64,000 nucleotides of DNA. Origin: Pseudomonas sp. Irchel s3h14 (GTDB lineage Bacteria; Pseudomonadota; Gammaproteobacteria; Pseudomonadales; Pseudomonadaceae). Under the pieces are notes generated by a model that was given only the letters and a program-made list of their open reading frames with translations, was not told where the DNA came from and searched no databases. The stretch lies in NCBI RefSeq assembly GCF_900187425.1, contig NZ_FYDJ01000011.1, positions 120,205 to 184,204 on the forward strand. Reading direction: 5' to 3'. Below are positions 51,595 to 60,593 of this stretch, piece after piece; positions within the stretch are counted from its first letter, which is position 1; every line of letters begins with the position of its first letter. The position numbers were made by a program, and so were the translations under genes.

Positions 51595-51706
51595 GATCGT
51601 TCCCACGCTCTGCGTGGGAATGCCTCAACGGACGCTCCGCGTTCGGCTCTTGATTGGGACGCAGAGCGTCCCGGGCTGCATTCCCACGCAGAGCGTGGGA
51701 ACGATC
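51595..51706. repeat. Nested palindromic element, copy 3 of 3
   Basis: Outer arms GATCGTTCCCACGCTCTGCG and CGCAGAGCGTGGGAACGATC, inner arms GGACGCTCCGCGTTC and GGGACGCAGAGCGTCCC. It sits between the convergent transglutaminase and cytochrome genes. Confidence 0.85.
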
Positions 51707-51708
51707 GG

Positions 51709-52530
51709 TTACGGTTTAACTTTTCGCCCAGCCATGTGCTTCAAATACCCCACCAACCTCTCCAGATCCCCGTCCGGCAGCACCGTCGCCGAGAACCCGG
51801 GCATCTTCGCCTGAGGCCACTGGCGCAAGCTCTGCGGATCACGAATGTAGCGCTTGAGGAAATCCGCACCGAAATACTCGGTCGGGTTAAACGGAATATT
51901 CAGGTCCGGTCCAAACTGCGCATCCCCGGCGCCGTTCAATCGATGGCACGCCAGGCAATTCTTCTGAAACAGCGCAAAGCCCTTGTTCACCGGATCGTCA
52001 GCCTTCAACGCCGGATCGGGCAACAGGGCAGGGAAGCGCTCGGCCACCGGTGCCATGCGCTTGATGCTCGCCACTTGAAAGGGCCATTGCTCGGGGCTGA
52101 TGTCGCCCGCCTGCGGATCGGTCCAGACCAGATAGAACGGCCCGGCGCCGGGTTTGCCTTCCGACAGCGGTGGCCACGACTTGGCGGGTTCTTCAATCGC
52201 CAGCCACGCGCGCGCGCCCTGGGTATTAAGCAATGGCGCAGCCGACAGTTCTGCGGCAAAACCATCCAGGGCTACTGCCTGTAAATGGTCTTCAGGCTTG
52301 ATGCCCGTCAACAACGCAGCCACCGGAACAGCGCGATAGCTCATGTCCCGTTTGTAGGAAACGTCGTTGCTAATGGTGATGGTCTGAACCTGAGGATGCT
52401 TGAGCAACTCCTCGGTTTGCCAGGTGCGACTGCTCGCGCCGAGCTCAAGGTTCAGCTGTGCGGCAGACAGAGGCGTGCTGAGCAGCAAGGCCCCGAACAG
52501 AATGAGCGTTTTCAAATGATCGCCGTCCAT
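51709..52530 (-). CDS. Cytochrome c with molybdopterin-domain-like N-terminus
   Basis: 273 aa. Signal peptide LKTLILFGALLLSTPLSAA. Residues about 25-160 resemble the sulfite-oxidase-type molybdopterin-binding fold (TWQTEELLKHPQVQTITI, RAVPVAALLTGI, LDGFAAELSAAPLL) but lack the cysteine ligand. Residues 175-273 are a class I cytochrome c: CLACH (192-196) binds heme and M243 in AKMPGF is the probable axial ligand. Periplasmic electron carrier; partner unknown. Start chosen at 52530. Confidence 0.78.
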   Translation of the reverse strand: MDGDHLKTLILFGALLLSTPLSAAQLNLELGASSRTWQTEELLKHPQVQTITISNDVSYKRDMSYRAVPVAALLTGIKPEDHLQAVALDGFAAELSAAPLLNTQGARAWLAIEEPAKSWPPLSEGKPGAGPFYLVWTDPQAGDISPEQWPFQVASIKRMAPVAERFPALLPDPALKADDPVNKGFALFQKNCLACHRLNGAGDAQFGPDLNIPFNPTEYFGADFLKRYIRDPQSLRQWPQAKMPGFSATVLPDGDLERLVGYLKHMAGRKVKP

Positions 52531-52639
52531 GTCGTGGAAGTGCCGCAAAGGTTGGCACACCCACGCTGGCCCGGGTAGCGAACCAGTCACATTTTTAGAG
52601 GGCGATATAAAACCTGGCGCCGTATTTTTTATTGACCGA

Positions 52640-52735
52640 CTAGCCGATCACCTTGGTCAGGTTCGGCAAAATCAACAACAGCGTAGTGGCGAAAAGAATG
52701 AGCCCGGCTTGACGTACTTTCGATTGTTTGAACAT
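52640..52735 (-). CDS. Very small membrane protein
   Basis: 31 aa: MFKQSKVRQAGLILFATTLL then LILPNLTKVIG, a basic start and one hydrophobic helix. AAAGGCGG precedes the ATG on the minus strand. A longer in-frame version (from 52843) lacks a ribosome site and looks non-coding. Function unknown; the orderly composition and ribosome site are the support. Confidence 0.5.
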   Translation of the reverse strand: MFKQSKVRQAGLILFATTLLLILPNLTKVIG

Positions 52736-52843
52736 GGCTTGACCGCCTTTATTGTTATTTCCTGATGCCTGCCTGCATTTCTCCATGACGGCAGAGCGTT
52801 GCACTTCCTGTTTGACGAGCGCCTCGGCAAAACCCGACGACAA

Positions 52844-53126
52844 CTTCGTACAAGTTCACCTTAGAGCCCGCGTCACGCTTGGTTTAGATCCATTTCGTAT
52901 GGACTTCACATAAATTGCTCTTAAAAAGGCATGAGGCCTAATGCCAGCTTCTTGGGCGCCCGTTTGCTAGACAGCTCGGTGTCCTGAATCGGTTAATCCG
53001 GTGGTTGCCTACCGTCCGTCTGAGCGTGACCGTCAACATCAGTGAGCATTGCGGTCATTGAATCCGGGGCCGCTCGGCCTAAGGTGGGGACTCTGCATTT
53101 ACTCCCCGCTCAGGTTCGAGGACGTC
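52844..53126. other. Intergenic region, promoter side of the thiolase operon
   Basis: About 280 bases between the small minus-strand gene and the plus-strand thiolase gene. It must hold both promoters; no clear operator or small gene was recognised. Confidence 0.4.
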
Positions 53127-54332
53127 ATGACCCAAGCTTTAATTTTCGACGCGTTACGCACGCCCCGCGGCAAAGGCAAGGCCAGTGGCGCCTTGCACAG
53201 CGTCAAACCGGTGAACCTGGTAGCCGGGCTGCTCACGGCGCTGCAACAGCGCACGTCTCTCGACACCAGTCAGGTCGACGATGTGGTACTGGGCTGCGTG
53301 ACGCCCATCGGCGACCAGGGTTCCGACATCGCCAAAACCGCGACTCAGGTGGCGGATTGGGACGTCAGCGTGGCGGGTTTGCAGATCAACCGCTTCTGCG
53401 CCTCGGGGTTGGAGGCGGTGAACCTCGGCGCGATGAAGGTGCGTTCCGGCTTCGAAGACCTGGTGGTGGTCGGCGGCGTCGAGTCCATGTCCCGTGTGCC
53501 GATGGGCAGCGATGGCGGCGCCTGGGCGCAGGATCCGGAAACCAGTTTTCACAGCCATTTCGCCCCTCAAGGCGTGGGCGCTGACCTGATCGCCACGATC
53601 GAAGGCTTCAGCCGTCAAGACGTCGATGCCTATGCGCTGCACTCCCAGCAAAAGGCTGCGCGGGCAAGGGCCGACGGTTCGTTCAACAAATCGCTGGTGC
53701 CGGTTCAGGACCAGAACGGCATTATCCTGCTCGATCACGATGAATTCATCCGCGCCGGATCGACCATGGAAGGCTTGGGCCAGCTCAAGCCGAGCTTCGA
53801 GATGATCGGGCAAATGGGCTTCGATGCCACCGCGCTTCGGGTCTTCAGCCATGTTGAGCGAATCAACCACGTGCACACGGCGGGTAACAGTTCCGGGATC
53901 GTCGATGGCGCGGCGCTGATGTTGATCGGTTCAGAGGCCAAGGGCCGGGCGCTGGGTTTGCAACCGCGGGCGCGGATCGTCGCCACGGCGGTCACCAGCA
54001 CCGATCCGACCATCATGCTCACCGGCCCCGCGCCGGCCACCCGCAAGGCACTGGCCAAGGCCGGGCTACGGGTTGAAGACATCGACTTGTTCGAGGTCAA
54101 CGAAGCTTTCGCCTCGGTGGTGCTGAAATTCATCAAGGACATGGCGATCGACCCGGACAAGATCAACGTCAACGGTGGCTCCATCGCCATGGGCCACCCG
54201 CTGGGTGCCACCGGCTGCGCGATCCTCGGCACGCTGCTCGATGAACTGGAAACCCGGCGCTTGCGCTATGGCCTCGCGACGCTGTGTGTCGGCGGCGGCA
54301 TGGGCATTGCCACCATCATCGAACGCCTCTGA
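53127..54332 (+). CDS. Acetyl-CoA C-acyltransferase (thiolase)
   Basis: 401 aa thiolase. C91 in INRFCASGLEAVNLG is the nucleophile; NVNGGSIAMGHPLGATGCAI carries the His motif, and LCVGGGMG near the C-terminus has the second cysteine. It performs thiolytic cleavage in beta-oxidation (or the reverse condensation). It is 29 bases upstream of the FadB-like gene, together forming a beta-oxidation unit separate from classic fadBA, since the order here is thiolase first. Confidence 0.9.
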   Translation: MTQALIFDALRTPRGKGKASGALHSVKPVNLVAGLLTALQQRTSLDTSQVDDVVLGCVTPIGDQGSDIAKTATQVADWDVSVAGLQINRFCASGLEAVNLGAMKVRSGFEDLVVVGGVESMSRVPMGSDGGAWAQDPETSFHSHFAPQGVGADLIATIEGFSRQDVDAYALHSQQKAARARADGSFNKSLVPVQDQNGIILLDHDEFIRAGSTMEGLGQLKPSFEMIGQMGFDATALRVFSHVERINHVHTAGNSSGIVDGAALMLIGSEAKGRALGLQPRARIVATAVTSTDPTIMLTGPAPATRKALAKAGLRVEDIDLFEVNEAFASVVLKFIKDMAIDPDKINVNGGSIAMGHPLGATGCAILGTLLDELETRRLRYGLATLCVGGGMGIATIIERL

Positions 54333-54361
54333 GCCCCGACCGATTTCAAGGAAACCCTTTC

Positions 54362-56506
54362 ATGACCGAAGCCATCCGTTACGAAAAAGGTCAGGACCAG
54401 ATCGTCGTCCTGACCATCGACATGCCGGGCCAGAGCGCCAACACCATGAACGCGGTCTACCGCGAAGCCATGGCCGCGTGTGTTGCCAGACTGGTTGCCG
54501 AAAAAGACACCATCGCCGGCGTGATCATCACCTCGGCCAAGAAAACCTTCTTCGCCGGCGGCGACCTCAACGAACTGATCAAGGTCGGCAAGCCCGAAGC
54601 CAAAGCCTTCTATGACATGGTGCTGACGCTCAAAGGGCAGCTGCGCACCCTCGAGACCCTCGGTAAACCGGTGGTCGCCGCGATCAACGGCGCCGCGTTG
54701 GGCGGCGGTTGGGAAATCTGCCTGGCGTGCCATCACCGGGTTGCGCTGGACGATTCTTCGGTGCAACTCGGCTTGCCGGAAGTGACCCTCGGCCTGTTGC
54801 CGGGCGGCGGCGGGGTGGTGCGCATGGTGCGGATGCTCGGTATTGAAAAAGCCTTGCCGTACCTGCTCGAGGGCAAGAAAGTCCGGCCGCAGCAGGCGTT
54901 GCGGGCAGGTTTGATTGATGAGTTGGCGGCGGATCGTGATGAACTGCTGGCCAAGGCTCGCGCCTGGATTATCGCCCATCCTTCGGTTGTGCAGCGCTGG
55001 GACGTGAAGGGTTACCAGATTCCCGGTGGTACGCCGTCGAACCCGAAAGTCGCGCAAATGCTGGCCATCACGCCGTCGATCCTGCGCAGCAAAACCCAGG
55101 GCTGCCTGCCCGCGCCAGAGAAAATCCTCTGCGCTGCGGTAGAAGGTGCCCAGGTGGATTTCGACACCGCGCACCTGATCGAAACCCGTTACTTCACCGA
55201 ATTGACCACCGGCCAAGTGTCGAAAAACCTGATCGGCACGTTCTGGTTCCAGCTCAACGAAATCAATGCCGGCAGCTCGCGGCCTCAGGGTTTTGCGCCC
55301 TACGTGACGCGTCGGGTGGGTGTACTGGGCGCAGGCATGATGGGCGCCGGAATCGCTTTTGTCAGCGCGTCGGCCGGCATCGACGTGGTGCTCAAGGACA
55401 TCAATCTTGCGGCTGCACAGAAGGGCAAGGCTCACTCGGCGGCGCTGCTGGACAAGAAGGTTGCGCGTGGTCAATTGAGTGCCGATCAGCGCGAAGCAAC
55501 GCTGGCGCGAATTCACCCCACTGAAAGCGATGCCGATCTGGTCGGTTGTGATCTGATCATTGAAGCGGTGTTTGAAGATCGCGATCTGAAAGCCAACGTC
55601 TCTTCGGCGGCGCAAAAAGTCGTTGGCCCGGAGGCGGTGATTGCTTCCAACACGTCGACCTTGCCGATCAGTGGCCTCGCGACCGCCGTGCCGGATCAGA
55701 GCAAGTTCATCGGCCTGCATTTCTTCAGCCCCGTGGAGAAAATGCCCTTGGTGGAAATCATCAAAGGCGCCCACACCAGCGACGAAACCCTGGCTCGCGG
55801 GTTCGATTTCGTCCTGCAAATCAAGAAAACCCCGATTGTGGTCAACGACAGTCGCGGTTTCTTCACCTCGCGGGTGTTCGGCACATTCACCAACGAAGGC
55901 ATCGCCATGCTGGGCGAAGGCGTGAGCGCGCCGATGATCGAGACCGAAGCGCGCAAGGCCGGCATGCCGATCGGACCTCTGGCGATCTCCGACGAAGTTT
56001 CCCTCAGCCTGATGAGCCATATCCGCCGGCAAACCGCCAAAGACCTGCAAGCAGAAGGGAAACCGCTGATTGAGCACCCGGCGTTCGCCGTGATTGACTT
56101 GCTGCTTTACGAATACAAACGTCCGGGCAAGGCTGCTGGTGGTGGTTTCTACGATTATCCGGCGCGTGGGCAGAAGCATCTGTGGCCAGAGCTGAAAAGC
56201 TGTTTCGAGAAGGCTGACGGGCAGATTTCGCCGAAGGACGTGCGTGATCGACTGCTGTTCGTGCAAGCCATCGAAACCGTGCGCTGTGTGGAGGAGGGGG
56301 TGTTGACCTCGACGGCGGACGCCAACGTCGGCTCGATCTTCGGCATCGGCTTCGCCGCCTGGACCGGCGGCGCGCTGCAATTCATCAACCAGTACGGCGT
56401 GAAAGATTTTGTCGCCCGCGCCCAGTACCTGGCAGAGCAGTATGGCGAGCGATTCGCTCCGCCCGCGCTATTGCTGGAGAAAGCGGCCAAAGGGGAGGCG
56501 TTCTAG
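54362..56506 (+). CDS. FadB/FadJ-like multifunctional beta-oxidation enzyme
   Basis: 714 aa. Residues 1-190 are an enoyl-CoA hydratase (ECH) with KKTFFAGGDLNELIK and NGAALGGGWEICLACHHRVA. From about residue 318 comes 3-hydroxyacyl-CoA dehydrogenase with GVLGAGMMGAGIAF (NAD binding), SNTSTLPIS and GLHFFSPVEKMPLVEI. It hydrates enoyl-CoA and oxidises the product, feeding the upstream thiolase. AAGGA precedes the ATG at 54362. Confidence 0.9.
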   Translation: MTEAIRYEKGQDQIVVLTIDMPGQSANTMNAVYREAMAACVARLVAEKDTIAGVIITSAKKTFFAGGDLNELIKVGKPEAKAFYDMVLTLKGQLRTLETLGKPVVAAINGAALGGGWEICLACHHRVALDDSSVQLGLPEVTLGLLPGGGGVVRMVRMLGIEKALPYLLEGKKVRPQQALRAGLIDELAADRDELLAKARAWIIAHPSVVQRWDVKGYQIPGGTPSNPKVAQMLAITPSILRSKTQGCLPAPEKILCAAVEGAQVDFDTAHLIETRYFTELTTGQVSKNLIGTFWFQLNEINAGSSRPQGFAPYVTRRVGVLGAGMMGAGIAFVSASAGIDVVLKDINLAAAQKGKAHSAALLDKKVARGQLSADQREATLARIHPTESDADLVGCDLIIEAVFEDRDLKANVSSAAQKVVGPEAVIASNTSTLPISGLATAVPDQSKFIGLHFFSPVEKMPLVEIIKGAHTSDETLARGFDFVLQIKKTPIVVNDSRGFFTSRVFGTFTNEGIAMLGEGVSAPMIETEARKAGMPIGPLAISDEVSLSLMSHIRRQTAKDLQAEGKPLIEHPAFAVIDLLLYEYKRPGKAAGGGFYDYPARGQKHLWPELKSCFEKADGQISPKDVRDRLLFVQAIETVRCVEEGVLTSTADANVGSIFGIGFAAWTGGALQFINQYGVKDFVARAQYLAEQYGERFAPPALLLEKAAKGEAF

Positions 56507-56601
56507 GGGACGGGTGACGCATTCCGGGGCTTGCCTTGCCACTGTGTTTCAAGGCAGGCTCAGGGGTGTGCATTATTCCCATCAAGTGTCAGGTATTTTT
56601 T

Positions 56602-57333
56602 ATGTCGTTACGCATCTGCATTCTGGAAACCGACATCCTGCGTCCGGAACTGGTCGATCAATATCAGGGGTACGGGCAGATGTTCCAGCGTCTGTTTTCG
56701 CAGCAACCCATCGCTGCCGAGTTCACCGTGTACAACGTGATGCAGGGCGAGTATCCCGGCGATGAGCTGACCTTCGACGCCTATCTGGTCACTGGCAGCA
56801 AGGCCGATTCCTTCGGCACCGACCCGTGGATTGAAACCCTCAGGGCATACCTGCTGACCCGCTACGAGCGCGGCGACAAACTGCTGGGCGTGTGCTTCGG
56901 CCATCAGCTGCTGGCGCTGCTGCTGGGCGGCAAGAGCGAACGCGCGACTCAAGGCTGGGGCGTCGGCACCCACAATTACAAACTCGCCGCCAAGGCGCCG
57001 TGGATGAGCCCGGTGAGGGAAGAGCTGACCTTGTTGATCAGCCATCAGGACCAGGTCACCGCGCTCCCGGAAAACGCCACGGTCATCGCTTCCAGCGATT
57101 TCTGCCCGTTTGCCGCGTACCACATCAACGATCAGGTGCTGTGCTTCCAGGGGCATCCGGAATTCATTCACGATTACTCGCGCGCGCTGTTGGATATTCG
57201 TCAGGAAGCGCTGGGTGAGCAGATTTATTCGAAAGGTATGGCGAGCCTTGAGCACGACCATCACGGCACTACCGTTGCGGAGTGGATGATGCGGTTTGTG
57301 GCGCACAAGCCTGAAGCTGGATCGGTTCAATGA
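56602..57333 (+). CDS. Class I glutamine amidotransferase-like protein
   Basis: 243 aa from MSLRICILETDILRPELVDQ. C98 in GVCFGHQ and H185/E187 in GHPEF give the catalytic triad of class I glutaminase domains. Stand-alone proteins of this type include gamma-glutamyl hydrolases and putative GMP-synthase-like amidotransferases; the acceptor is unknown. It follows the FadB-like gene after 95 bases. Confidence 0.85.
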   Translation: MSLRICILETDILRPELVDQYQGYGQMFQRLFSQQPIAAEFTVYNVMQGEYPGDELTFDAYLVTGSKADSFGTDPWIETLRAYLLTRYERGDKLLGVCFGHQLLALLLGGKSERATQGWGVGTHNYKLAAKAPWMSPVREELTLLISHQDQVTALPENATVIASSDFCPFAAYHINDQVLCFQGHPEFIHDYSRALLDIRQEALGEQIYSKGMASLEHDHHGTTVAEWMMRFVAHKPEAGSVQ

Positions 57334-57385
57334 GCTGACAACGAACCTGTGGAGAGGGGGCTTGTCCCCTCGCCACAATAGCTTG

Positions 57386-58357
57386 TTAAAGCCACCCGGA
57401 TTTTTTGAAGCTAGCCCACAAACCCACACAACCCACTGCGATAAACCCTAACACCCCGAAATACCCGTAATGCCAACTCAACTCCGGCATGTTCTGGAAG
57501 TTCATCCCGTAAATCCCCGCCACCGCCGTCGGGAATGCCAGAATCGCCGCCCACGCCGCAAACTTGCGCTGCACCACGCTTTGGCGTGACGCCTCCAGCA
57601 ACACCCCAACTTCAATGGTCTGGCTGGCAATGTCCGCCAGGGTCGTCAAGTCTTCCATCTGCCGCGTGACGTGGATCTGCACATCGCGAAAGTACGGACG
57701 CATGTTCTTGTCGATAAACGGGAAACTCAGCTTCTGCAATTCCTCACTGATCTCCACCATCGGCGCCGCAAACCGGCGTAAGCGCAATACATCGCGGCGC
57801 AGGCTGTGGAGTTTTTGAATGTCGCGCTCGTTCAGGGAGCTACACATGACGTTGAGTTCCAGCTCATCGATCTCAGCGTGGATCGCTTCGCCCATGGGCT
57901 GGTAGTTTTCGATTACGAAGTCGAGGATGGCATAGAGTACGAAATCTTCCCCGTGCTCCAGCAATAGCGGACGCGCCTCACAGCGCTGTCGGACATGGGC
58001 ATAGGACGCGGAGTGGCCGTTGCGTGCGGTAATGATGTAACCGTTGCCGGCAAAGATATGCGTCTCGATGAACTGCAGTTTGCCTTCATGCCGGATCGGC
58101 GAATACGTGACGATGAACAGCGCGTCGCCGAAGGTTTCCAGTTTTGGTCGACTGTGTTTTTCCAGGGCGTCTTCGATGGCCAGTTCGTGCAGGTTGAACT
58201 GGCGTTGCAGATTGAACAACTCTTGGGCGTTCGGCTCTTCGAGGCCGATCCAGACAAAGTGGCCGGGCTTTGCCGCCCAGGCAGCGCCTTCGTCGAGGGT
58301 GATATTGGTGACTTTCTTTCCGGCGCTATAAACCGCAGCAGCAACAACTCTACCCAT
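57386..58357 (-). CDS. corA: CorA-family divalent cation transporter
   Basis: 323 aa. A large N-terminal cytoplasmic domain is followed by two C-terminal helices with YGMNFQNMPEL, the CorA signature loop (GMN). It moves Mg2+ or another divalent ion as a pentamer. E. coli has both CorA and ZntB in this superfamily; the GMN followed by MPEL fits CorA-type. The ATG at 58357 gives the standard length. Confidence 0.88.
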   Translation of the reverse strand: MGRVVAAAVYSAGKKVTNITLDEGAAWAAKPGHFVWIGLEEPNAQELFNLQRQFNLHELAIEDALEKHSRPKLETFGDALFIVTYSPIRHEGKLQFIETHIFAGNGYIITARNGHSASYAHVRQRCEARPLLLEHGEDFVLYAILDFVIENYQPMGEAIHAEIDELELNVMCSSLNERDIQKLHSLRRDVLRLRRFAAPMVEISEELQKLSFPFIDKNMRPYFRDVQIHVTRQMEDLTTLADIASQTIEVGVLLEASRQSVVQRKFAAWAAILAFPTAVAGIYGMNFQNMPELSWHYGYFGVLGFIAVGCVGLWASFKKSGWL

Positions 58358-58490
58358 GATAGTGATTCACTTCTTATTGGCAGCTTTCTATTAGCAAAGA
58401 TGGCAGTGGCAGGCAGTCTCCAGCTTAGCCCTGTCTGCTGCTTGAGAGTCAGTGAAATCTGTTGAGTTCGCAGGCAAAAGCTTGCAGGCA

Positions 58491-58521
58491 AAAGAAAACC
58501 CGCACCGGGCGGGTTTCTTTT
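58491..58521 (-). terminator. Terminator of the PlsC-family gene
   Basis: AAACCCGC pairs with GCGGGTTT; on the minus strand it is followed by TTCTTTT. It overlaps the stop codon region of the gene at 58520. Confidence 0.75.
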
Positions 58522-59242
58522 AAGCGGCTTGCAGTTGCCGATCCATCGAAGCGATGCACTCGCGCATCTGCTCGCGGCACTGGGCAATCAGCAGCGGCAT
58601 GTCATCCAGGCTCAATCCAGCCGTAGGAATCGCCGGTAACGAGCGGATCAGAATCTTCCCACTGCGCCAACGGTTCAATCGCATGTGTTTAACGTAACTG
58701 CTGACACACACCGGAACAATCGGCACCCCGGCGGCAATGGCCATTTGAAAGGCGCCTTTCTTGAACGGCAGCAATTCTTCGCCCAGGTTGCGCGTGCCTT
58801 CCGGGAAGACCCAGATCGAAGTGTCTTCATTCTGCAGCGTGTGAGTAGTAGTCAGCATCGACTGGCGCGCTTTCTGCGCATTGCCGCGATCGATCAGCAC
58901 ATTGCCCGCCAGCCAGAACAACTGACCAAACAGCGGCACCCACTTCAGACTCTTCTTGCCGATACACACGGTGCGGCGGGGCACCACGTTGCCGAACACA
59001 AACAGATCGTAGTTGGACTGGTGGTTGGCGATGATCACACAGCTGTCGGGTTTATCCATCAACGGTCCAACGTCGGCCTTCACCCGCAGACGCAAAATGC
59101 ACATCGCTGGCCATGCATAAAGACGCGCGCACAAACGGCTGTTGTCCGGATTGAACGGTCGGCACAGGCCGAGAATCACCCCAAGCACACCGGCCAGAAT
59201 AAAGTGCAGGCCCATCAATAACATACGAAACACAAACAGCAT
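58520..59242 (-). CDS. plsC: 1-acyl-glycerol-3-phosphate acyltransferase (PlsC family)
   Basis: 240 aa. N-terminal helix (FRMLLMGLHFILAGVLGVIL), then N73-H74-QSNY-D79 (the HX4D motif), and FPEGTRN at about 147-153. It adds the second acyl chain in phosphatidic acid synthesis at the inner membrane. Pseudomonads have several PlsC paralogues, so its exact lipid role is open. Confidence 0.9.
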   Translation of the reverse strand: MLFVFRMLLMGLHFILAGVLGVILGLCRPFNPDNSRLCARLYAWPAMCILRLRVKADVGPLMDKPDSCVIIANHQSNYDLFVFGNVVPRRTVCIGKKSLKWVPLFGQLFWLAGNVLIDRGNAQKARQSMLTTTHTLQNEDTSIWVFPEGTRNLGEELLPFKKGAFQMAIAAGVPIVPVCVSSYVKHMRLNRWRSGKILIRSLPAIPTAGLSLDDMPLLIAQCREQMRECIASMDRQLQAA

Positions 59243-59408
59243 TTACAGGCCCCACCGGGACAAAAGGTGGCGCAGTGTACGGATGTGCACTGTTTTCGGC
59301 AATTGCCGCTATAGAGGTGGGAGATAGGCGATGTTTGAACGCATGTTTCCGACTTATGGGTCAGACGCGATCTAGAGCGGTTGTAGGCTTTTCAACGGAG
59401 CGCGTAAG

Positions 59409-59437
59409 AAAAAGCCCGACACGACGGTCGGGCTTTT
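59409..59437 (-). terminator. Terminator of the crotonase gene
   Basis: AAAAGCCCGAC pairs exactly with GTCGGGCTTTT; the T-run follows on the minus strand. Confidence 0.85.
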
Positions 59438-59456
59438 CGGTGTGGCACGTTTGGGT

Positions 59457-60146
59457 TTAAACCAAAAAGTCCTGATCCTCGATGATCGCGTTGTCCAGCC
59501 TCTCCAGCAGCGCCTTGCGCACTTTGAGCTTGGTGTTCTTGTGAGCATTCATGTTGATCTTCTTCAACTGACGAGCCGCCGCCAGCGCCGCGCCTTGCAG
59601 CTCTTCGGCCGACACCACCAGGTCGAAGAACCCGGCATCCACGGCGCTTTGTGGATTAAACATCTCGGCGTTGATCACAGAGCGATGGAATGCCGACTTG
59701 CGCAGACGATCACGGGCCAGTTCGATACCTGCGTGGTGCATGGTCATGCCGATCTGCACTTCGTTCAAACCAATGGTGAACGGGCCGTCGACACCAATTC
59801 GGTAATCCACCGACAACAGCAGGAACGCGCCCTTGGCCACCGCATGCCCAGGGCACGCGACGATCACCGGGAACGGGTGCGCCAACAGGCGACGGGCCAG
59901 GGTTGAACCGGCAGTCACCAGCGCCACGGCTTCTTTAGGACCGGAGGTCATCACCTTCAAGTCATACCCGCCCGACAGCATCCCGGGCGTACCGGTAATG
60001 ATCACCACCGCACGATCAGTCACCGCCTGATCCAGCGCGGCGTTAAACGCAGCAATCACGTCCGGAGAGATGGCATTGACCTTGCCATTGCTCAAGGTCA
60101 GGGTCGCGATACCGTCTTCGAGATGGTAAGAAATCAACTCACTCAT
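59457..60146 (-). CDS. Crotonase/enoyl-CoA hydratase family protein
   Basis: 229 aa. It opens MSELISYHLEDGIATLTLSN and has the oxyanion-hole segments GTPGMLSGGYDLKVM near 52-66 and CPGHAVAKGAFLLLSVDYRI near 99-118. It is shorter than hydratases with known substrate (about 260 aa), and the usual Glu pair is not evident, so it may be an isomerase, hydrolase or other crotonase. A single-gene unit. Confidence 0.82.
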   Translation of the reverse strand: MSELISYHLEDGIATLTLSNGKVNAISPDVIAAFNAALDQAVTDRAVVIITGTPGMLSGGYDLKVMTSGPKEAVALVTAGSTLARRLLAHPFPVIVACPGHAVAKGAFLLLSVDYRIGVDGPFTIGLNEVQIGMTMHHAGIELARDRLRKSAFHRSVINAEMFNPQSAVDAGFFDLVVSAEELQGAALAAARQLKKINMNAHKNTKLKVRKALLERLDNAIIEDQDFLV

Positions 60147-60386
60147 GACGCTATTCCTTTCAATAAAGTAGGGCAGACGTTACCCACCGCCGCAGGCCAG
60201 GTAAAGCGCCGTGACTGACCGCCCAGTCACCCTTTCCCCGCCCGGCAAGCGTCGCCCGCCACGCCAGCCGCGCATTCCCCTCTATATAGAGGAGGGCGCG
60301 AAGCCGGAGATTGGCGGGTTTGCCATGGCCCGGAAACCGCCAGAGCGACTAAATCGCTAAGCGCATGAAAATTCTGCAAAAAAAGT
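60147..60386. other. Intergenic region, no gene recognised
   Basis: About 240 GC-rich bases between the crotonase start and the tRNA promoter. CCCCTCTATATAGAGGAGGG (about 60277-60296) forms a perfect short inverted repeat (CCTCTATATAGAGG). No coding potential recognised. Confidence 0.5.
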
Positions 60387-60415
60387 TTGCCATCGGAAAA
60401 GCTTTCGACTACATT
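60387..60415 (+). promoter_or_regulatory. Sigma70 promoter of tRNA-Ser
   Basis: TTGCCA (60387-60392), 17-base spacer, TACATT (60410-60415), followed by a GCGCGCC discriminator as in stringently controlled stable-RNA promoters. The start of transcription is about 32 bases before the tRNA. Confidence 0.7.
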
Positions 60416-60453
60416 AGCGCGCCTCGACAGACAGAACTTGTTTGAAGAGATAC

Positions 60454-60543
60454 GGTGAAGTGTCCGAGTGGCTTAAGGAGCACGCCTGGAAAGTGTGTAT
60501 ACAAGAAATTGTATCGAGAGTTCGAATCTCTCCTTCACCGCCA
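60454..60543 (+). tRNA. tRNA-Ser (anticodon GGA)
   Basis: 90 nt. The acceptor arms GGTGAAG and CTTCACC pair, with discriminator G and encoded CCA (60541-60543). The anticodon arm CACGC-CTGGAAA-GTGTG gives anticodon GGA (60488-60490). A long variable arm (class II tRNA) and TTCGAATC in the T arm are present. No integrase lies beside it, so it is not visibly used as an attachment site in this strain. Confidence 0.95.
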
Positions 60544-60557
60544 AATTCGATGTAACC

Positions 60558-60593
60558 AAAACCCCTGATTTCGAGAGAAGTCAGGGGTTTTGT
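60558..60593 (+). terminator. Terminator of tRNA-Ser
   Basis: AAAACCCCTGA pairs with TCAGGGGTTTT, 14 bases after the tRNA end. Confidence 0.85.

Noticed and set aside
54266..56380. Long minus-strand frame (704 codons) opposite the FadB-like gene.
   Set aside because: A shadow of strong codon bias in the real gene; no family motifs.
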